From Diplolepis rosae (Eukaryota; Arthropoda; Insecta; Hymenoptera; Diplolepididae): DNA of 64,000 nucleotides. The notes beneath the pieces were generated by a model. It searched no databases. It saw only the letters and a list, made by a program, of their open reading frames with translations, and was not told the origin of the DNA. Made by a program: the position numbers and the translations under genes. The stretch spans positions 15,810,001-15,874,000 of the forward strand of contig JAPYXD010000680.1 in the NCBI GenBank assembly GCA_030998225.1, written 5' to 3'. The first letter of the stretch is position 1; each line of letters begins with the position of its first letter. Shown piece after piece: positions 44,346 through 56,071 of the stretch.

Positions 44346-45094
44346 GTAATTTAAGAAATTTTTTAAAATTAAAAATATCGAAAAATGAGAAATTATATTG
44401 AATTTAATAACATTTTTTAAAATCATTTTAAAATAAAATGTGAATATTAAATGCTAAAAGGAGTGCAAATTATTCAACAAACTTAACGGAGAATGTTTTA
44501 TTGTTTGACAAATAATAGAGGAAGTATGAAATGAACGCTTGTAGTTTCAATTTTAATGAATATCGATAAAGTGCAATTGTATTGACGTTCATTGAAGCTC
44601 TGATGCGAAAACGATTCAGTAATTGAGTAGTACTGGGGACATTGTTTGGTATGTACCAGTCTTGATTATTTCTCCGATCATACATACAGATTTTCATGGA
44701 AAGTAGAGAAGCAAAAAAATATTATTAAGAAGGATAATTAATGCTTTTATAATGATAATTGTTATTTATAAGAATATTCAGAAAAAAGTTTTGAATTTGG
44801 TGAATTATATAATTGAGTTTATGTGAGTGGAGACATTAAAAGGTTTCATCTACCTTCTACTCTACAAAAACTTCTGAAGAAGTTTATAAAATTATGATGG
44901 ATGACATTACTAGATATAATTTCTGTATCCTAAGTTTTTCAGTTTAAGAGATTTATCAACCTTTTTTTTTTCCACCATCCACTTTTTCATTACATTTCTC
45001 TCTTTTTCTTTCTCCTATTCTACTTTCGAACAAGTTTTGAAATATCTTCCATCATATCTTTTCTATGAATTGACATCTATCTCATATAAAAAAA

Positions 45095-46470
45095 TCTGCC
45101 CGCTTCGCGGGCACATTCTCATCGCGCGCTTCGCTCGCTAGTTTGAGTGCGCCAAGGGCGCGCGATTTGATCGTCGCACTTCGCGCTCCGTAATGCTCGA
45201 TCGTCGCGCTGCGCGCTCCGTTCTTGTGCTCTTCACATACATTCAAGTTTATTTATTATAATTTGATACTGAAGCTCAAACCAATTTTATAATATTAGAG
45301 ATGATGTAAATTACTCATTTTCTCAAATTCACTAAAATTTCTTTTTCAGTTTAAATGAAACAGGAAATTCAATTTACTTAAGGCTCTATCAGCCTTAAGA
45401 AACACATTCTCATCATGGCGCTCGCGCTTCGCGCTCGATTTTCTGTATACATTTCAGTAACTTTCTAATGAGTAACATGGTTAAAATAATATGTTTTTTT
45501 CAAATATCTCAATAAGGAAAACAATTGTAGATTTTATTTAAGCAAACGATTTTGCAGAACAACGCTTATTTCGTATCTCACATATTTTGGTGAAAAAAAT
45601 CGAATTTTTTTAATATTAAAAATCAAAACATAAAATATACCTCCTGTCCCGAAATGTCTTAATGAGAATTTGTAGACCTCATTTAGGCAAACAATTTTCC
45701 ATCTAAACGTTTTTTTTCTATCTCACATATTTTGTCTAAAAAATGGAATTTTTGAATTTTAATCGTATTTTTTGTAATTGAAACGAAAAATATATGTTTT
45801 TTCATAAACTGTGTAAGACAAACCTTGTAGATCTTTTTGAAACGAACAACTTTGTATTCTTACGTTTTTTTCGTATTTCACATATTATTGTTAAAAAATT
45901 GAATTTTGGATTTTCAATAGATTATTTTTTAATTAAAAAAAAAAATATGCATCTTATGAAAAAATGTTACAATTCAAATTTGTAGGTCTTTATGTAGAAA
46001 ATAATATTGTATCATAACGTTTTTTCGTATCTCGTATAATTTAACTGGAAAATGGAATTTTGATATTGACTTTTTTCGAATTTGAATATGCTGTAACATT
46101 TCTAATTTTGATTTAATCAAAAAATGTTATCAGGATAATTTGTAGAGATTTATGAGCACTATCTAAAACCAGTATTGAAATTTTTGATTTTTTCAAAAAA
46201 TTATTTTCAAAAACACAAAAGTAGTGCTCAACCACTCAATTTTGATTGGATGTGGCTGGTTAACGAACTTGTCCCTTACTTTTTCGGTTCCGATAAAGTG
46301 TACCAAAGCTCAATTCAATCTGATAATTCTATCGAGAGTTATGCCGCACACGACCTACTACAGACAGACAGACAGACACTTTCGTAAAAACCCTTTTTTC
46401 TGACTCAGGGGGTCTCAAAACGTAAAGATTTGATGAAAATTTCGAAAGTCATTTTTCACATAAAACCAAT
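45095..46470 (+). repeat. Repeat family R1, copy e (most complete, uninterrupted)
   Basis: Two 5' patches in succession (45095-45235 with GCGCGCTTCGCTCGC; 45355-45445 with CTCGCGCTTCGCGCTCGAT). Internal unit starts lie near 45580 (CACATATTTTGGTGA), 45724 (CACATATTTTGTCTA), 45880 (CACATATTATTGTTA) and 46031. Then come the GACAGACAGACAGACAC and CAGGGGGTCTCAAAACGTAA segments. It serves as the empty-site reference for R2 and R3 insertions in other copies. Confidence 0.85.
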
Positions 46471-46991
46471 ACCTTCTCATCCATGATGAGAATGTAAAAA
46501 ACGAAAGTTGGAAAAATCCGTTTCAAATTTTACCCTCAAAAAAGTCTACTCTAGAGTTGGATCGCTTTGGGAAGAGATACACTTCAGGGTCTTATGACAT
46601 TCATATGGATCATAGTATGTACCATAGAATGACTAATTATGAATATGTGTGAGGAAAATTCTACAACTATCAACTTTTGATTCCAGAAGTTAATAAGGAA
46701 AAAGGACATATGTTTAAACAAATTTCGAAATTGATAAAAATGTATTTATTTTCAAAAGGATCCGTCTGAGAGAAAATCTTTTTTTTGAAGAAGTGATTTG
46801 TAATTTATTAAAATCACATAATTTTTTTAAATTTGGTAAGAAGCGATATGAAAAAAAGGTGGGGCAAAAATAAAATTTATTAATAAATATTTCAAGAATT
46901 TGAAAATCTTTCTGTGGAAAAAAGACGCTTTCGACTGCGCTGGGATTCGAGCTCAGGTCTTTCGATTGCCGGTCGATGGAAGAGTGTGAAT
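46471..46991. repeat. Unassigned sequence, R2 fragment and R16 copy
   Basis: 46471-46740 is unassigned. 46770-46887 is an internal R2 fragment (TTTGGTAAGAAGCGATA). 46888-46985 is an R16 arm (CTTTCTGTGGAAAAAAGACG, CGCTGGGATTCGAGC, GATTGCCGGTCG) that truncates the R2 fragment. Confidence 0.7.
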
Positions 46992-48066
46992 ATTCCTTTT
47001 AATATTTAAAGAATTTGAAAATCTTTCTGTGGAAAAAAAGACGCCCCCGACTGCGCTGGGATTCGAGCCCAGGTCTTTCGATTGCCGGTCGACTGCTTTA
47101 ACCACTGAGATACACAGGCGTCCGCAATCGAAAGACCTGGGCTCGAATCCCAGCGCAGTCGAAAGCGTCATTTTTTCCACAGAAAGATTTTCAAATTCTT
47201 TAAATATTGAATTTATTTGCATTATTTGCGATATAAGAGTTTGAAATTGTCTACGAGGACACCTGTCGACAACGTATCCTATCTGATACGCGACTAGTGA
47301 TCCTCCGATAATGTAGGCAGTGACAAAAATTTCAAACTCAACTAATTAATTTGAATTCCTTTTAATATTTAAAAAATTTGAAAATCTTTCTGTGGAAAAA
47401 AAGACGCCCCGATTCGAGCCCTGGTCTTTCGATTGCCGGTCGACTGCGTGTAGCTCAGTGGTTAGAGCAGTCGACCGGCAATCGAAGGACCTAGGCTCGA
47501 ATCCCAGCACAGTCGAAAGCGTCTTTTTTTCACAGAAAGATTTTCAAATTCTTTAAATATTGAATTTATTTGCATTATTTGCGATATAAGAGTTTGAAAT
47601 TGTCTACGAGGACACATGTCGACAACGTATCCTATCTGATACGCGACTAGTGATCCTCCGATAATGTAGGCAGTGACAAAAATTTCAAACTCAACTAATT
47701 AATTTGAATTCCTTTTAATATTTAAAAAATTTGAAAATCTTTCTGTGGAAAAAAAGACGCCCCGATTCGAGCCCTGGTCTTTCGATTGCCGGTCGACTGC
47801 GTGTAGCTCAGTGGTTAGAGCAGTCGACCGGCAATCAAAAGACCTGGGCTCGAATCCCAGCACAGTCGAAAGCGTCTTTTTTTCCACAGAAAGAATTCAA
47901 ATTCTTTAAATTTGAATTTAATTTACATTTATTTGCTATATAAGAGTTTGAAATTGTCTACGAGGACACCTGTTGACAACGTATCCTATCTGATACATGA
48001 CTAGTGAACCTCCGATAATGTAGGCAGTGACAAAAATTTCAAACTCACCTAATTAATTTGAAATCA
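46992..48066 (+). repeat. Three tandem R16+R7 composite units (about 355 bp each)
   Basis: Unit starts (ATTCCTTTTAATATTT) at 46992, 47355 and 47708; the next flank starts at 48067. Each unit is an R16 tRNA-derived foldback followed by one 103-bp R7 (47237-47339, 47590-47692, 47944-48046) and CAACTAATTAATTTGA. In units 2 and 3 the foldback is shortened by the same deletion after GACGCCCC. Unit 1 has a full palindrome whose A-box half is inverted (CTTTAACCACTGAGATACAC). Confidence 0.9.
47452..47525 (+). repeat. tRNA-like sequence within R16 unit 2 (Pol III A and B boxes)
   Basis: TAGCTCAGTGGTTAGAGC (D arm / A box); an anticodon arm whose loop in register reads CCGGCAA (anticodon position GGC, alanine-like, but with C at position 33); and CTAGGCTCGAATCCCAG (T arm / B box). 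A mature tRNA acceptor stem is not convincing, so this is a tRNA-derived repeat, not a tRNA gene. The same sequence recurs at about 47803-47875. Confidence 0.7.
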
Positions 48067-48089
48067 ATTCCTTTTAATTTTATACTAAA

Positions 48090-48960
48090 ACTCAAGTCAA
48101 TTTTATAATATTAAAGATGATGTAAATTACTCATTTTCTCAAATTCACTAAAATTTCTTTTTCTGTTTAAGTGAAACAGGAAATTCAATTTACTTAAGGC
48201 TCTATTTTCCGTAAGGAACACACTCTCATCATGACATTCGCGCTCGATTTTCAGTATACATTACTGTAACTTTCTAATAAATTACATGATTAAAATAATT
48301 TATTTTATTCCAAATTTCCCAGTACTTATTTTTTCTATGTAAAATTTACTTAGTGTCAAATTACAAAAAAAAAATTCAAACGTGCGCGATGAGAATGTGC
48401 CCGCGATGCAGGCAGATGTTTCAATATGAAATAAATTCAAAGCTTTGGCATGGTATTTAGTAATGGTACAACATATATATAATATAATATTTCCTTGTTT
48501 TCTGCTTTCATTAAAGTGAGTTAGCAACAACAAAGCGGTTCGATTAAAAATTCTAACTTCAGAGCTCATTAAAATTTGCAAATATCAGTCCTGCTCGTTA
48601 GGATCCTGACAATCGAACATGTACCTCCTTCTAAAAAGTATGTAATTACTGGTATTTGTCGATCGTGCTTGCACGCATCAGTGAACAATGATGTACTGAG
48701 AGAGAGTATTCAAAGTTATTGACCTTTCTGGTGTTTTTTTTACACTGTGCTGTTAGGGTCCTGACAGTTGATTTGTTCTTTCAAAATTTAAAAATAATAT
48801 TTGTTTATTTACTAAACTCGAAGTGCATTATATCTATTGTATAATTTCGATGGGCCTAATTTGTAGTAAATCATAACACAGGTCTGCAAAAAAAATATTA
48901 AACCTGAACCCGTATCACCACCGACCCGGACTCCTCTCAACGTCCAAACAAAAGCGCAAT
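48090..48960. other. R1 fragment, then unassigned sequence
   Basis: 48090-48300 is an R1 5' part (ATTCAATTTACTTAAGGCTC, TTCGCGCTCGATTTTC), with a short inverted scrap at 48380-48415 (GCGCGATGAGAATGTGCCCG). 48420-48960 is unassigned. Confidence 0.55.
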
Positions 48961-48984
48961 TAAAAAAAAAAATTTTTTTTTTTT

Positions 48985-49376
48985 CAAGGACTCTAACAGT
49001 CGAATTGAGTTTCCTGTTGGCGTTCCGTGGAGGAGGGTCTGCGTCTCCATGGAGGGTGATAGGAGACAATTTTATTTAAATAATTAAATTTTTTTTTTGT
49101 ATTATTGCAGCTCTGAAGAGGGTGCTGGATGAGCACCGAAACGTCGGCGATAATTTAAGTTTTATTTATGTAAATGGTGGTGGGTAATAAAAACAAAAGA
49201 TGATGAAAGAAAGAAAAAGAAGGAAGGGGTTTTGGAAGGTTGCCTTCTTTTTTCTTTCCTCCTTTTTTGTTTGTTTTTCTCACGATTTGTTTTCTGTTGA
49301 GGTGTGGTGTTTTTGGTCCAAATTTGGTTGTGTTTTTTGTGTTTTGGGTATTCGACTGTTAGAGTCCTTGAAAAAA
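48985..49376. mobile_element. Element bounded by short inverted repeats, carrying a hammerhead-like motif
   Basis: CAAGGACTCTAACAGTCGAA at 48987 is mirrored by TTCGACTGTTAGAGTCCTTG near 49352, giving about 390 bp. The interior has GGAGGAGGGTCTGCGTCTCC and the motif at 49113-49144 preceded by TATTATTGCAG. Class unknown. Confidence 0.6.
49113..49144 (+). other. Hammerhead-like structured motif, copy 5
   Basis: CTGAAGA, one G, perfect 6-bp stem GGTGCT/AGCACC around GGATG, then GAAACGT and CGGCG. Confidence 0.6.
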
Positions 49377-49892
49377 AAAGCAAAAAAAATGTTGAATTTG
49401 TTCTAGAAAAGATAGGAGTCATTTCCAAAGTAGTTTTTTCCGTAGAATCCAAATCCATTTCACTAATTATATGCATGATTTGAACTTGTATAACCAGAGA
49501 TATCGCCAATTGAAAAAAAAAATTTGACGTCCTATAAATTTGTTCCTTCATATGTCGCTCATTGCGAAATTCAAAAACCTGACGTCATGGAGCGATTCTG
49601 ACCCCGGATTCAGTTTCTACGCCAAAAATTACTTCGGAAATGATCTTCAGCTATTCCAGAACAAAACCATGCAGACCTGTGATAATCAGTCAAATACTTT
49701 TTTTAATATGATCAGTTATTTTTTATTGATTCCCAGCCAAAAATTTCGGAATGCATAAAAAATTGTTCACTGATTTGAATTTAGTTGATTTTCTTTCGAC
49801 TCAGGAATAGGAAATAGCTTTTATATCACGAAATACCTTAGTGACATGTCTATCTTAGGAAATTAGCAAATTTGATTGATTTTAGGTTTATA
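49377..49892. other. Unassigned sequence with low-copy repeat
   Basis: 49560-49685 is the relative of 39780-39905. 49855-49890 resembles 37478-37508 (TTTGATTGATTTTAGGTTT). Nothing else was recognised. Confidence 0.5.
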
Positions 49893-50060
49893 CACTGAGA
49901 AAAATGTTAACGATCCTGTTGCAATGACTATAGAACAACTGTTTAAGATTATAAGCGGTACAATCTAGATTATACTGCTTATAATCTCAGATAACTGTCC
50001 AATAGTTATTGCACCAAGATTGTTAATTTTATAATCGATTTGTACACTTAGCAACCCGTG
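49893..50060. mobile_element. CACTGAGAAAA-ended foldback MITE
   Basis: The left end CACTGAGAAAAATGTTAACG follows a TA. The arms include GACTATAGAACAACTGTTTAAGATTATAAG and its inverted partner around CTTATAATCTCAGATAACTG (quoted in parts); the centre is near 49965. The right tip is diverged or lost. A separate right end of the family (CATTTTTCTCAGTG-TA) is at 54307-54322. Confidence 0.65.
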
Positions 50061-50174
50061 TTTCCGATTTTTACTGTGCTATATTTCAATTTGCAGAAAA
50101 AGTGTCATATTGAGAGTTTTTGGTATCAAAAGTATAAAACTTCAAAAAAATGAAATAAAAATTTAACGTACACT

Positions 50175-51273
50175 CCCGTCGGAAATTGTGCGCACGGTGC
50201 TTGTGAGCGCTATTAAAAATCACTGCTGACTTTAAATCACGATATCTCGGTGAAAAATTCTTTACCTAAACTTCAACTTTTAGCATGACCTAGGGAAAAT
50301 TTTTCTAAAATCTGAAAATTATACGACATAGAGTCTAAAATCTTATCTTTAATTTAAGCGAAGAAAACTTCAAAAATATTCACGGGTACCCGAGATACGA
50401 TTAAAAATCGTATCTGAGTTGAATTTTAATCGACGATCACGGCTCTTGGCCGATGCGTTGCTCCCCTCCTTCGTTGAGGCAGGACCGAATAGGCCACGCA
50501 CAAAGGTGGCGCTTAAGTGGAGCTCTCTTATGTGTTCTTTGATCCAAGAACGTTTTTCCTTTATTTCCTTTCCTTTTATTCTTAGTTGATATTTACAATG
50601 ACTATTGAAATTTTTATTAATGTTCTAGTTTATAAGAATTTTAAGAAATAAAAAATGTTTACATATCATTGTTCTATTCGTTAATATGGGGATAATATTG
50701 GATTTGAATAATTTTTAACAATCACAAATAACAATAAATATTTTTTTAAATTTAGAATAATTAGAAATAAGAATTACTAATTAACAGAATCAAAAAAACA
50801 TACAAGAGGGCTCAACTTAAGTGCCACCTTTGTGCGTGGCCAGTTCGGTCCTGCCTCAACGAAGGAGACGAGCAACAAACCGGCCGAGAACCGTGATTGT
50901 CGATTAAAATTCAACTCAGATACGTTTGAACATTTTTAATCGTATCTCGGGTACCCATGAATATTTTTTAAGTTTTTTTGGCTTAAATTAAAGATAAGAT
51001 TTTAGACTCTATGTCGTATAATTTTCAGATTTTGGAACCATTTTCCCTAGGTCATGCTAAAAGTTGAAGTTGAGGTAGAGAATTTGAGAAAATTTTGAAT
51101 TTTTTTTTTAACTCCTCACGTGTTGTATTATTTTCAGAAGGTCAAAAAAATATTTGTTGAGCATCACTAGACGTGAAATTTCATAAGCTTTCCAACTGTA
51201 TTTTAAAAAATGCCCTAAGTCAGCAGTGATTTTTAATAGCGCTCACAAGCACCGTGCGCACAATTTCCGACGG
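50175..51273. mobile_element. Long-arm foldback, 1.1 kb
   Basis: CCGTCGGAAATTGTGCGCAC mirrored by GTGCGCACAATTTCCGACGG. The arms are about 390-460 bp (the right one has extra sequence near 51060-51180), with a unique centre of about 240 bp (50560-50800). The inner arm ends share CCACGCACAAAGGTGGC / GCCACCTTTGTGCGTGG. No coding frame. Confidence 0.9.
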
Positions 51274-52770
51274 TATTCTAGTTTATATCGCAGTTTGCTT
51301 AAATCTTTCAAAAAGTTTAAATTGTTTTTCTAAAATATCATATCATAGTTCAGATTTTGTTTCTTGATGCGACTGATTCAATAAGATTTTGACGTTTATT
51401 TCTTTAAATATCATTACACTGAAAAAAATGGTTAGTAAAACCAACTACTTCGGTTTGTAAAATATGCCTCAGCTGTTTTATGATAATTCTCGAAAAATTA
51501 ATATAAAACTCGGAAAAAAAAGAAAAAAAGTAGAGATAAGCGATAAACTTGATGAGTGTAAGGATATTAATAGAGTATTGCAAAAATATTTGATTGAATC
51601 AAAAAAAAATATTTGTTCAAAAGACTTTCTTTGATTTAAAGAAATGAATCATTTGAATCAAATGAAATTTCTTTGATTCAAACAAAATATCTTTAAACCA
51701 AATAAAAATTTTTTCAAATCAAATAAATTTTTGCCTTGAATCAAACAAATATTTATTTGACCCAAAGATATTTTGTCTGGATTTAATAAAACTTTTTTTT
51801 CATTGTAGAGTTCCGAAAAAAAAGATGGGGAAATCAAAAATAGAAAAGAAAGGAAATAGGGGAATGAATGTGGTCCCTGCATTCTTTTTGCACTAAATGT
51901 TAAAGAATGCATCACAGTTCAGTAAGCTTTAAAAATGTAGAGCAAAGTTTCAAAATGTACGCCACTAATTATAAATATTTTCTTTTGACCAACCCAATAT
52001 TTTGTTGGATCAACCAAACATTTATTTGACCGTATAACAACATAGTACTAGGGTTGAAACAACCAAAATTTTGTTCATTTAACCATACATTTTTGTTTCT
52101 GGTAATTTATTTGAATATACAAGGAAAAATCCCAGTTAAAAAATGATTTAGTTAAATAAAAAAATTTTTGATGGATTTAATTCTAGAATTTTTTTTATTA
52201 TACGGAGAAAAAAAAAATTTAGTTGTCCCGTCACAATTTTTTCGTTAAAAATGTTTGATTTTACCAAATATTTTTCTTGATAAATTCAAACAGAAAATTT
52301 GTTGAAGTCAATAAAATATTTTGTAATGTTAACAAAACTGATTAACTATGGTAAATGCTTCGGTTCACTTAAGTAAACGATTTTGGTCGGAGGAACAAAA
52401 ATTTAGTTCATCCAATCAACAAAAGGATTTTGTTCAACTAACTAAAATTTTCTTCTGGGTGCCTTAAATCTTAATGATGCAATTGAACTATTTCTAATAA
52501 GGCTGATTTACATTTTTAATATTTAAAGATGATTTAAAAAACATTGTATTTAACCAAACTACTTTGCAAAATTAACCAAGAACATTGGTCAAGATAAACA
52601 AAACTACGTAAAATCAACTTTAAATATTCATTTGATACAACCAAGTCGTATCCTAACGAACCATCTTTGGTTGCATAAATCAAATTCTTTTCTTGAATGA
52701 ACCAAATATATATTTGAAAAATAACGTGCGCATTTTCAACAAAATTTTTAATTATCATCATCATCATCAA
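51274..52770. repeat. Iterated-word elements (families R10 and relatives)
   Basis: 51416-51500 has an element end (CACTGAAAAAAATGGTTAG) related to 53340-53410. 51585-51790 is a run of TTTGATTCAAA-like words. 51960-52770 is a run of TTTGGTT / AACCAAA words (ATCAACCAAAC, GTTGAAACAACCAAAA, AACAAAATTTTGTTGG types). Short frames here are by-products. Confidence 0.65.
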
Positions 52771-53630
52771 ATCAAATCAAACATCATTAAATCACATATA
52801 ATATATATATCTGAAAATAATTGCCTTAGAAAATAAATAATTATCAATTTAAAAATGGTGCATACGTTATCAGATAATAATCTTTTATATATGTATTGAA
52901 AATTTTAAACAATTTGTAAGAAAGGTAAAATTATACGACTACTACCTTGAGTATTTTGAAAGTGTAGAAAAAATATGTTCTAGAAAAAAACTAATCTTTT
53001 AAGTTATATTATTAAAGGAAAAGAATATCTTTGTGTAATTATAGTTAGTTTTTTTAATTTTGTATCAATTTATCAACTTTTTACCAATACTAATAATTCT
53101 TCAAATCTTTTCTACTCACGTTTCAAATATTTCAGTGTTGATTTTTGAAGGTCATCATAAGTTTGCTTAAGTTCAGGGACATTTGCAAACTTACCTGAAA
53201 AAGAAATATTTCGTTTTATTAAAATATATTTAATATTATTAGTTGCTATAATAATTAATGTGTAATATTTGTTATATAATCTGTAATACATGTTGGTTAT
53301 TTCAAAGAATAAATTAGAGGCTACCAAAGAATTTTGTAAACTGAAAAAAATAGTTATTCGACCCAATTACATATACTTCAGTTTGTAAAATTTGCCACAG
53401 CTACTTTATTGGTTAGCAACAGCGTTGCCATTTCTACTGATTTATTGGGAGCCCTCCTGATTTTTTGCGTTAAAATCTTCCAATTTTTCACAATTTTCAA
53501 ATTTTTCAAATTTATATCTACTGATTTTTGGAAAATCTGATTTTTTGAATTTCTTAAATTTTCTTAAATTTTCGCGATTATTTGAAGCTTAAATAATAAT
53601 CTAGAATTCGTCGACTGAATTATTATTACA
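52771..53630. other. Unassigned AT-rich sequence
   Basis: It contains (ATC)n/(AT)n microsatellite scraps near 52755-52812 and an element end at 53340-53410. No gene was recognised. Confidence 0.45.
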
Positions 53631-54240
53631 CTTTCATCATAAATGAAAAATAATTTTCAAAATTTTCGTCAAATCTTTACGTTTTGTGACCCCTTGAGTC
53701 AGAAAAAACGGGTTTTGATAGGATTAAATTAAGCTTTGACATACTTTATCCGAGCCGAAAAAGTAAGAACAAGTTTTTTAACCAGCCACATCCGACCAAA
53801 ATTGTAAAAACAAGAGCATTTTTTGTGTTATTGAACAAAAACAAATCAAAACGATCTATGAATTTGAATAGCTACATTTTTTTAAAATACGTATATTTTT
53901 CTTTTTGATTAAAGAAAATACCATTGAAAATCAAAAATTCAAGTTTTTAACTAAAATATTTGAAATACGAAAAAAACATAAGAATGCAAAATTGTTCACT
54001 TGAATAAGATCTAAAAATTTTGTCTTATACAGTTCCTGATAAAATGTATCTTTTTCGTTTCAAATTAAAAAAACACGATTAAAATTTAAAATATCTATTG
54101 TTTAAACAAAAGATGTGAAATACGAAAAAAACTTTAAGATGGGAAATTATTTGCCCAAATGGGGTCTACAAATTCTCATGAAGACATTTTACGACAGGGT
54201 GTATATTTTATCAGCATTGAAATGCAAAATCGTTTACTTA
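53631..54240 (-). repeat. Repeat family R1, inverted fragment
   Basis: Reads GACCCCTTGAGTCAGAAAAA, ACCAGCCACATCCGACCAAA, then decayed units with AATACGAAAAAAAC words, ending near 54240. The GACAGACAGACA segment is missing. Confidence 0.8.
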
Positions 54241-54387
54241 AATAATAATCTCGATTATAAGCGGTATGATGTTAGAATATAGAAAAAATTGTTAGGTTTT
54301 ATAATTCATTTTTCTCAGTGTACACTTATTCGTTTTTTATCATTTTCGCTAGTGGATTATTACATAATTTTATCCTTTAAAAACCTT

Positions 54388-54462
54388 ATCGCCCCCGCTG
54401 GGGTTTGAACCTCGGACGCTGACATGACACACTCGAATCTTAACCACTACACTAGTCTACGC
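54388..54462 (-). repeat. tRNA-derived sequence with A and B boxes
   Basis: On the minus strand TAGTGTAGTGGTTAAGA (A box) is followed 41-43 nt later by GAGGTTCAAACCCC (B box) and GGGGGCGA. The spacing is tRNA-like. The acceptor halves do not pair and the T stem has mismatches, so it is a tRNA pseudogene or SINE head rather than a functional tRNA. Confidence 0.6.
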
Positions 54463-54499
54463 TTAAACTACCGGTTCTCATAAATGAATATAAACCGGA

Positions 54500-54910
54500 A
54501 CTGAGCGTACTGGAGATATTCTGAATTTTAGCAAGTGATATGCTAAAAATTAGAAAATTTTTGCTGCTCTTGAGCATTTTCATGCTTGAATTTCAGTATG
54601 CTTCATGCTGAATTTTATGAAGTGATATGCTGAAAGTTAAGATGTATCATCTGATTTCGAGCATCTCCGTTCACTGATTTTTAGCATCTTCATGTTTCTA
54701 TAAAGCAGAATAAAATTTACTTGTTGACAGTAATAGCCTACTAATTTACGGGATACCGTATATTTATTTTCAGCAAGTGAAATCTAGCAATGGACTTACT
54801 CGATTTTAGCAGAAGATTTTCTAAAACTTAGTATACGTATGCGCTGATGTGTAGCAATTTTTGTACTGTTCAACCGAATTGCCGAAATCTAGAAAGCGCT
54901 TTCTGATATT
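54500..54910. repeat. Iterated AGCA / TGCT-word element
   Basis: Repeated short phrases such as TTTAGCAAGTGATATGCTAA, GAAGTGATATGCTGAAAG, GAGCATTTTCATGCTTG, TAGCATCTTCATG and TCAGCAAGTGAAATCTAGCA in both orientations. It is similar in style to R8 and R10 but with a different word. Edges unclear. Confidence 0.6.
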
Positions 54911-55376
54911 CAGGAAATAATTCTAATATTTAAAGAATTTGAAAATATTTCTGAGGAAAATCTAATATTTAGAAATTCCTTTTTTGCGTGCGTAACTAAT
55001 AAAGTATCAGTAACATCATTTACAAATCGAAGTAGTAGGTTCAACTACTTTTATTCAAGTTTTTTCAGAATGATTAATATCTTATAAATAACGATTGAAC
55101 TTTACCGGCATAGAATAGAAATAGAATCATGTATTTAACTAAACTTGTTGTAAAATCTTCTAAAAAGTCATATTATAAAACTGAATGGTAGCGCATAATA
55201 ATCTCTTCAAGTTCTTTTTCTGAATACCATAATTTACAGCATATACTTTTAGTTATATTACATATTGCGCCAAGCGTCAAGCCAGAAATTATCTTTTTAA
55301 TGGTAAGAAATTGTTTTATTAAAATATACGTAATTCTAATAAAATTGAACAAAAATCTATAGGAAAAATAGCAACT
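54911..55376. other. R16 scrap and unassigned sequence
   Basis: 54915-54960 is an R16 arm fragment (ATATTTAAAGAATTTGAAAA). The remainder is AT-rich with no recognised feature. Confidence 0.45.
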
Positions 55377-56050
55377 TCAAGGAAGTTCGGCCGTGGCTAG
55401 GAAGCCCTTGGAAAACTCAATTAATTACCACTTTAAAAACTATTTGAACTATTATTAATTACATATTCTGAAGGAGAAAATGTTTCTTTCGCCGGGAAAA
55501 AAAATAAAAATATCAAAAATGTCTTTTTTAAAACAATTACTGTAAATCAAAGTTCAATGCAGTTTTTTCTAAGTTTACTCTTTAAAAATGGTCGTATTTT
55601 GAGGAATGGTGGCTCGTTTTCTTCTTATTTCAACAGTTTCAGAAAATTCTACCATCTTATAGATTTTTTCATTAGTCTCTCATTTTCTAACTGCAAATCA
55701 GAAATATTGAAAAATTGAATAAGTTTTATAAACAAATAGCTGTGGTTAGAAAATGAGAGATAAATTAAAAAATTTGAGAAGGTGGAGTCTTTTAAATTGT
55801 TTAAAGAAGAAAATAAGCCATAATTCCTTAAAATCCGATCATTTGTAAAGAGTAAAATTAGAAAAAACTGCATTGAACTTTGACTTACAGTAATTGTCAT
55901 ATAAGACATTTTTTATATTTTTAATTTTTTCCCCGATGAAATGAACACTTATCTTTCAGAAAATATACTTAATATCAGCTCAAATAGTTTTTAAAGTGGT
56001 AATTAATCAAGTTTTTCAAGGGCTTCTTCGCCACAGTCGAACCTCCTTGA
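55377..56050. mobile_element. Long-hairpin foldback, ~675 bp
   Basis: TCAAGGAAGTTCGGCCGTGG mirrored by CCACAGTCGAACCTCCTTGA. The arms of about 320 bp match with substitutions up to a centre near 55720. Inner marker pairs are CAATTACTGTAAATCAAAGT and its inverse near 55880. Confidence 0.88.
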
Positions 56051-56071
56051 GGAACACATGTAAAACTGTTA

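Noticed and set aside
47452..47525. Functional tRNA-Ala gene
   Set aside because: No convincing acceptor stem, C instead of U at position 33, and embedded in a multi-copy palindromic repeat.
49162..49551. 129-residue minus-strand frame rich in K/Q/S/F
   Set aside because: Driven by poly-purine and poly-T runs; no conserved domain or splice context.
54388..54462. Functional tRNA gene on the minus strand
   Set aside because: Acceptor halves do not pair and the T stem has mismatches despite good A and B boxes.
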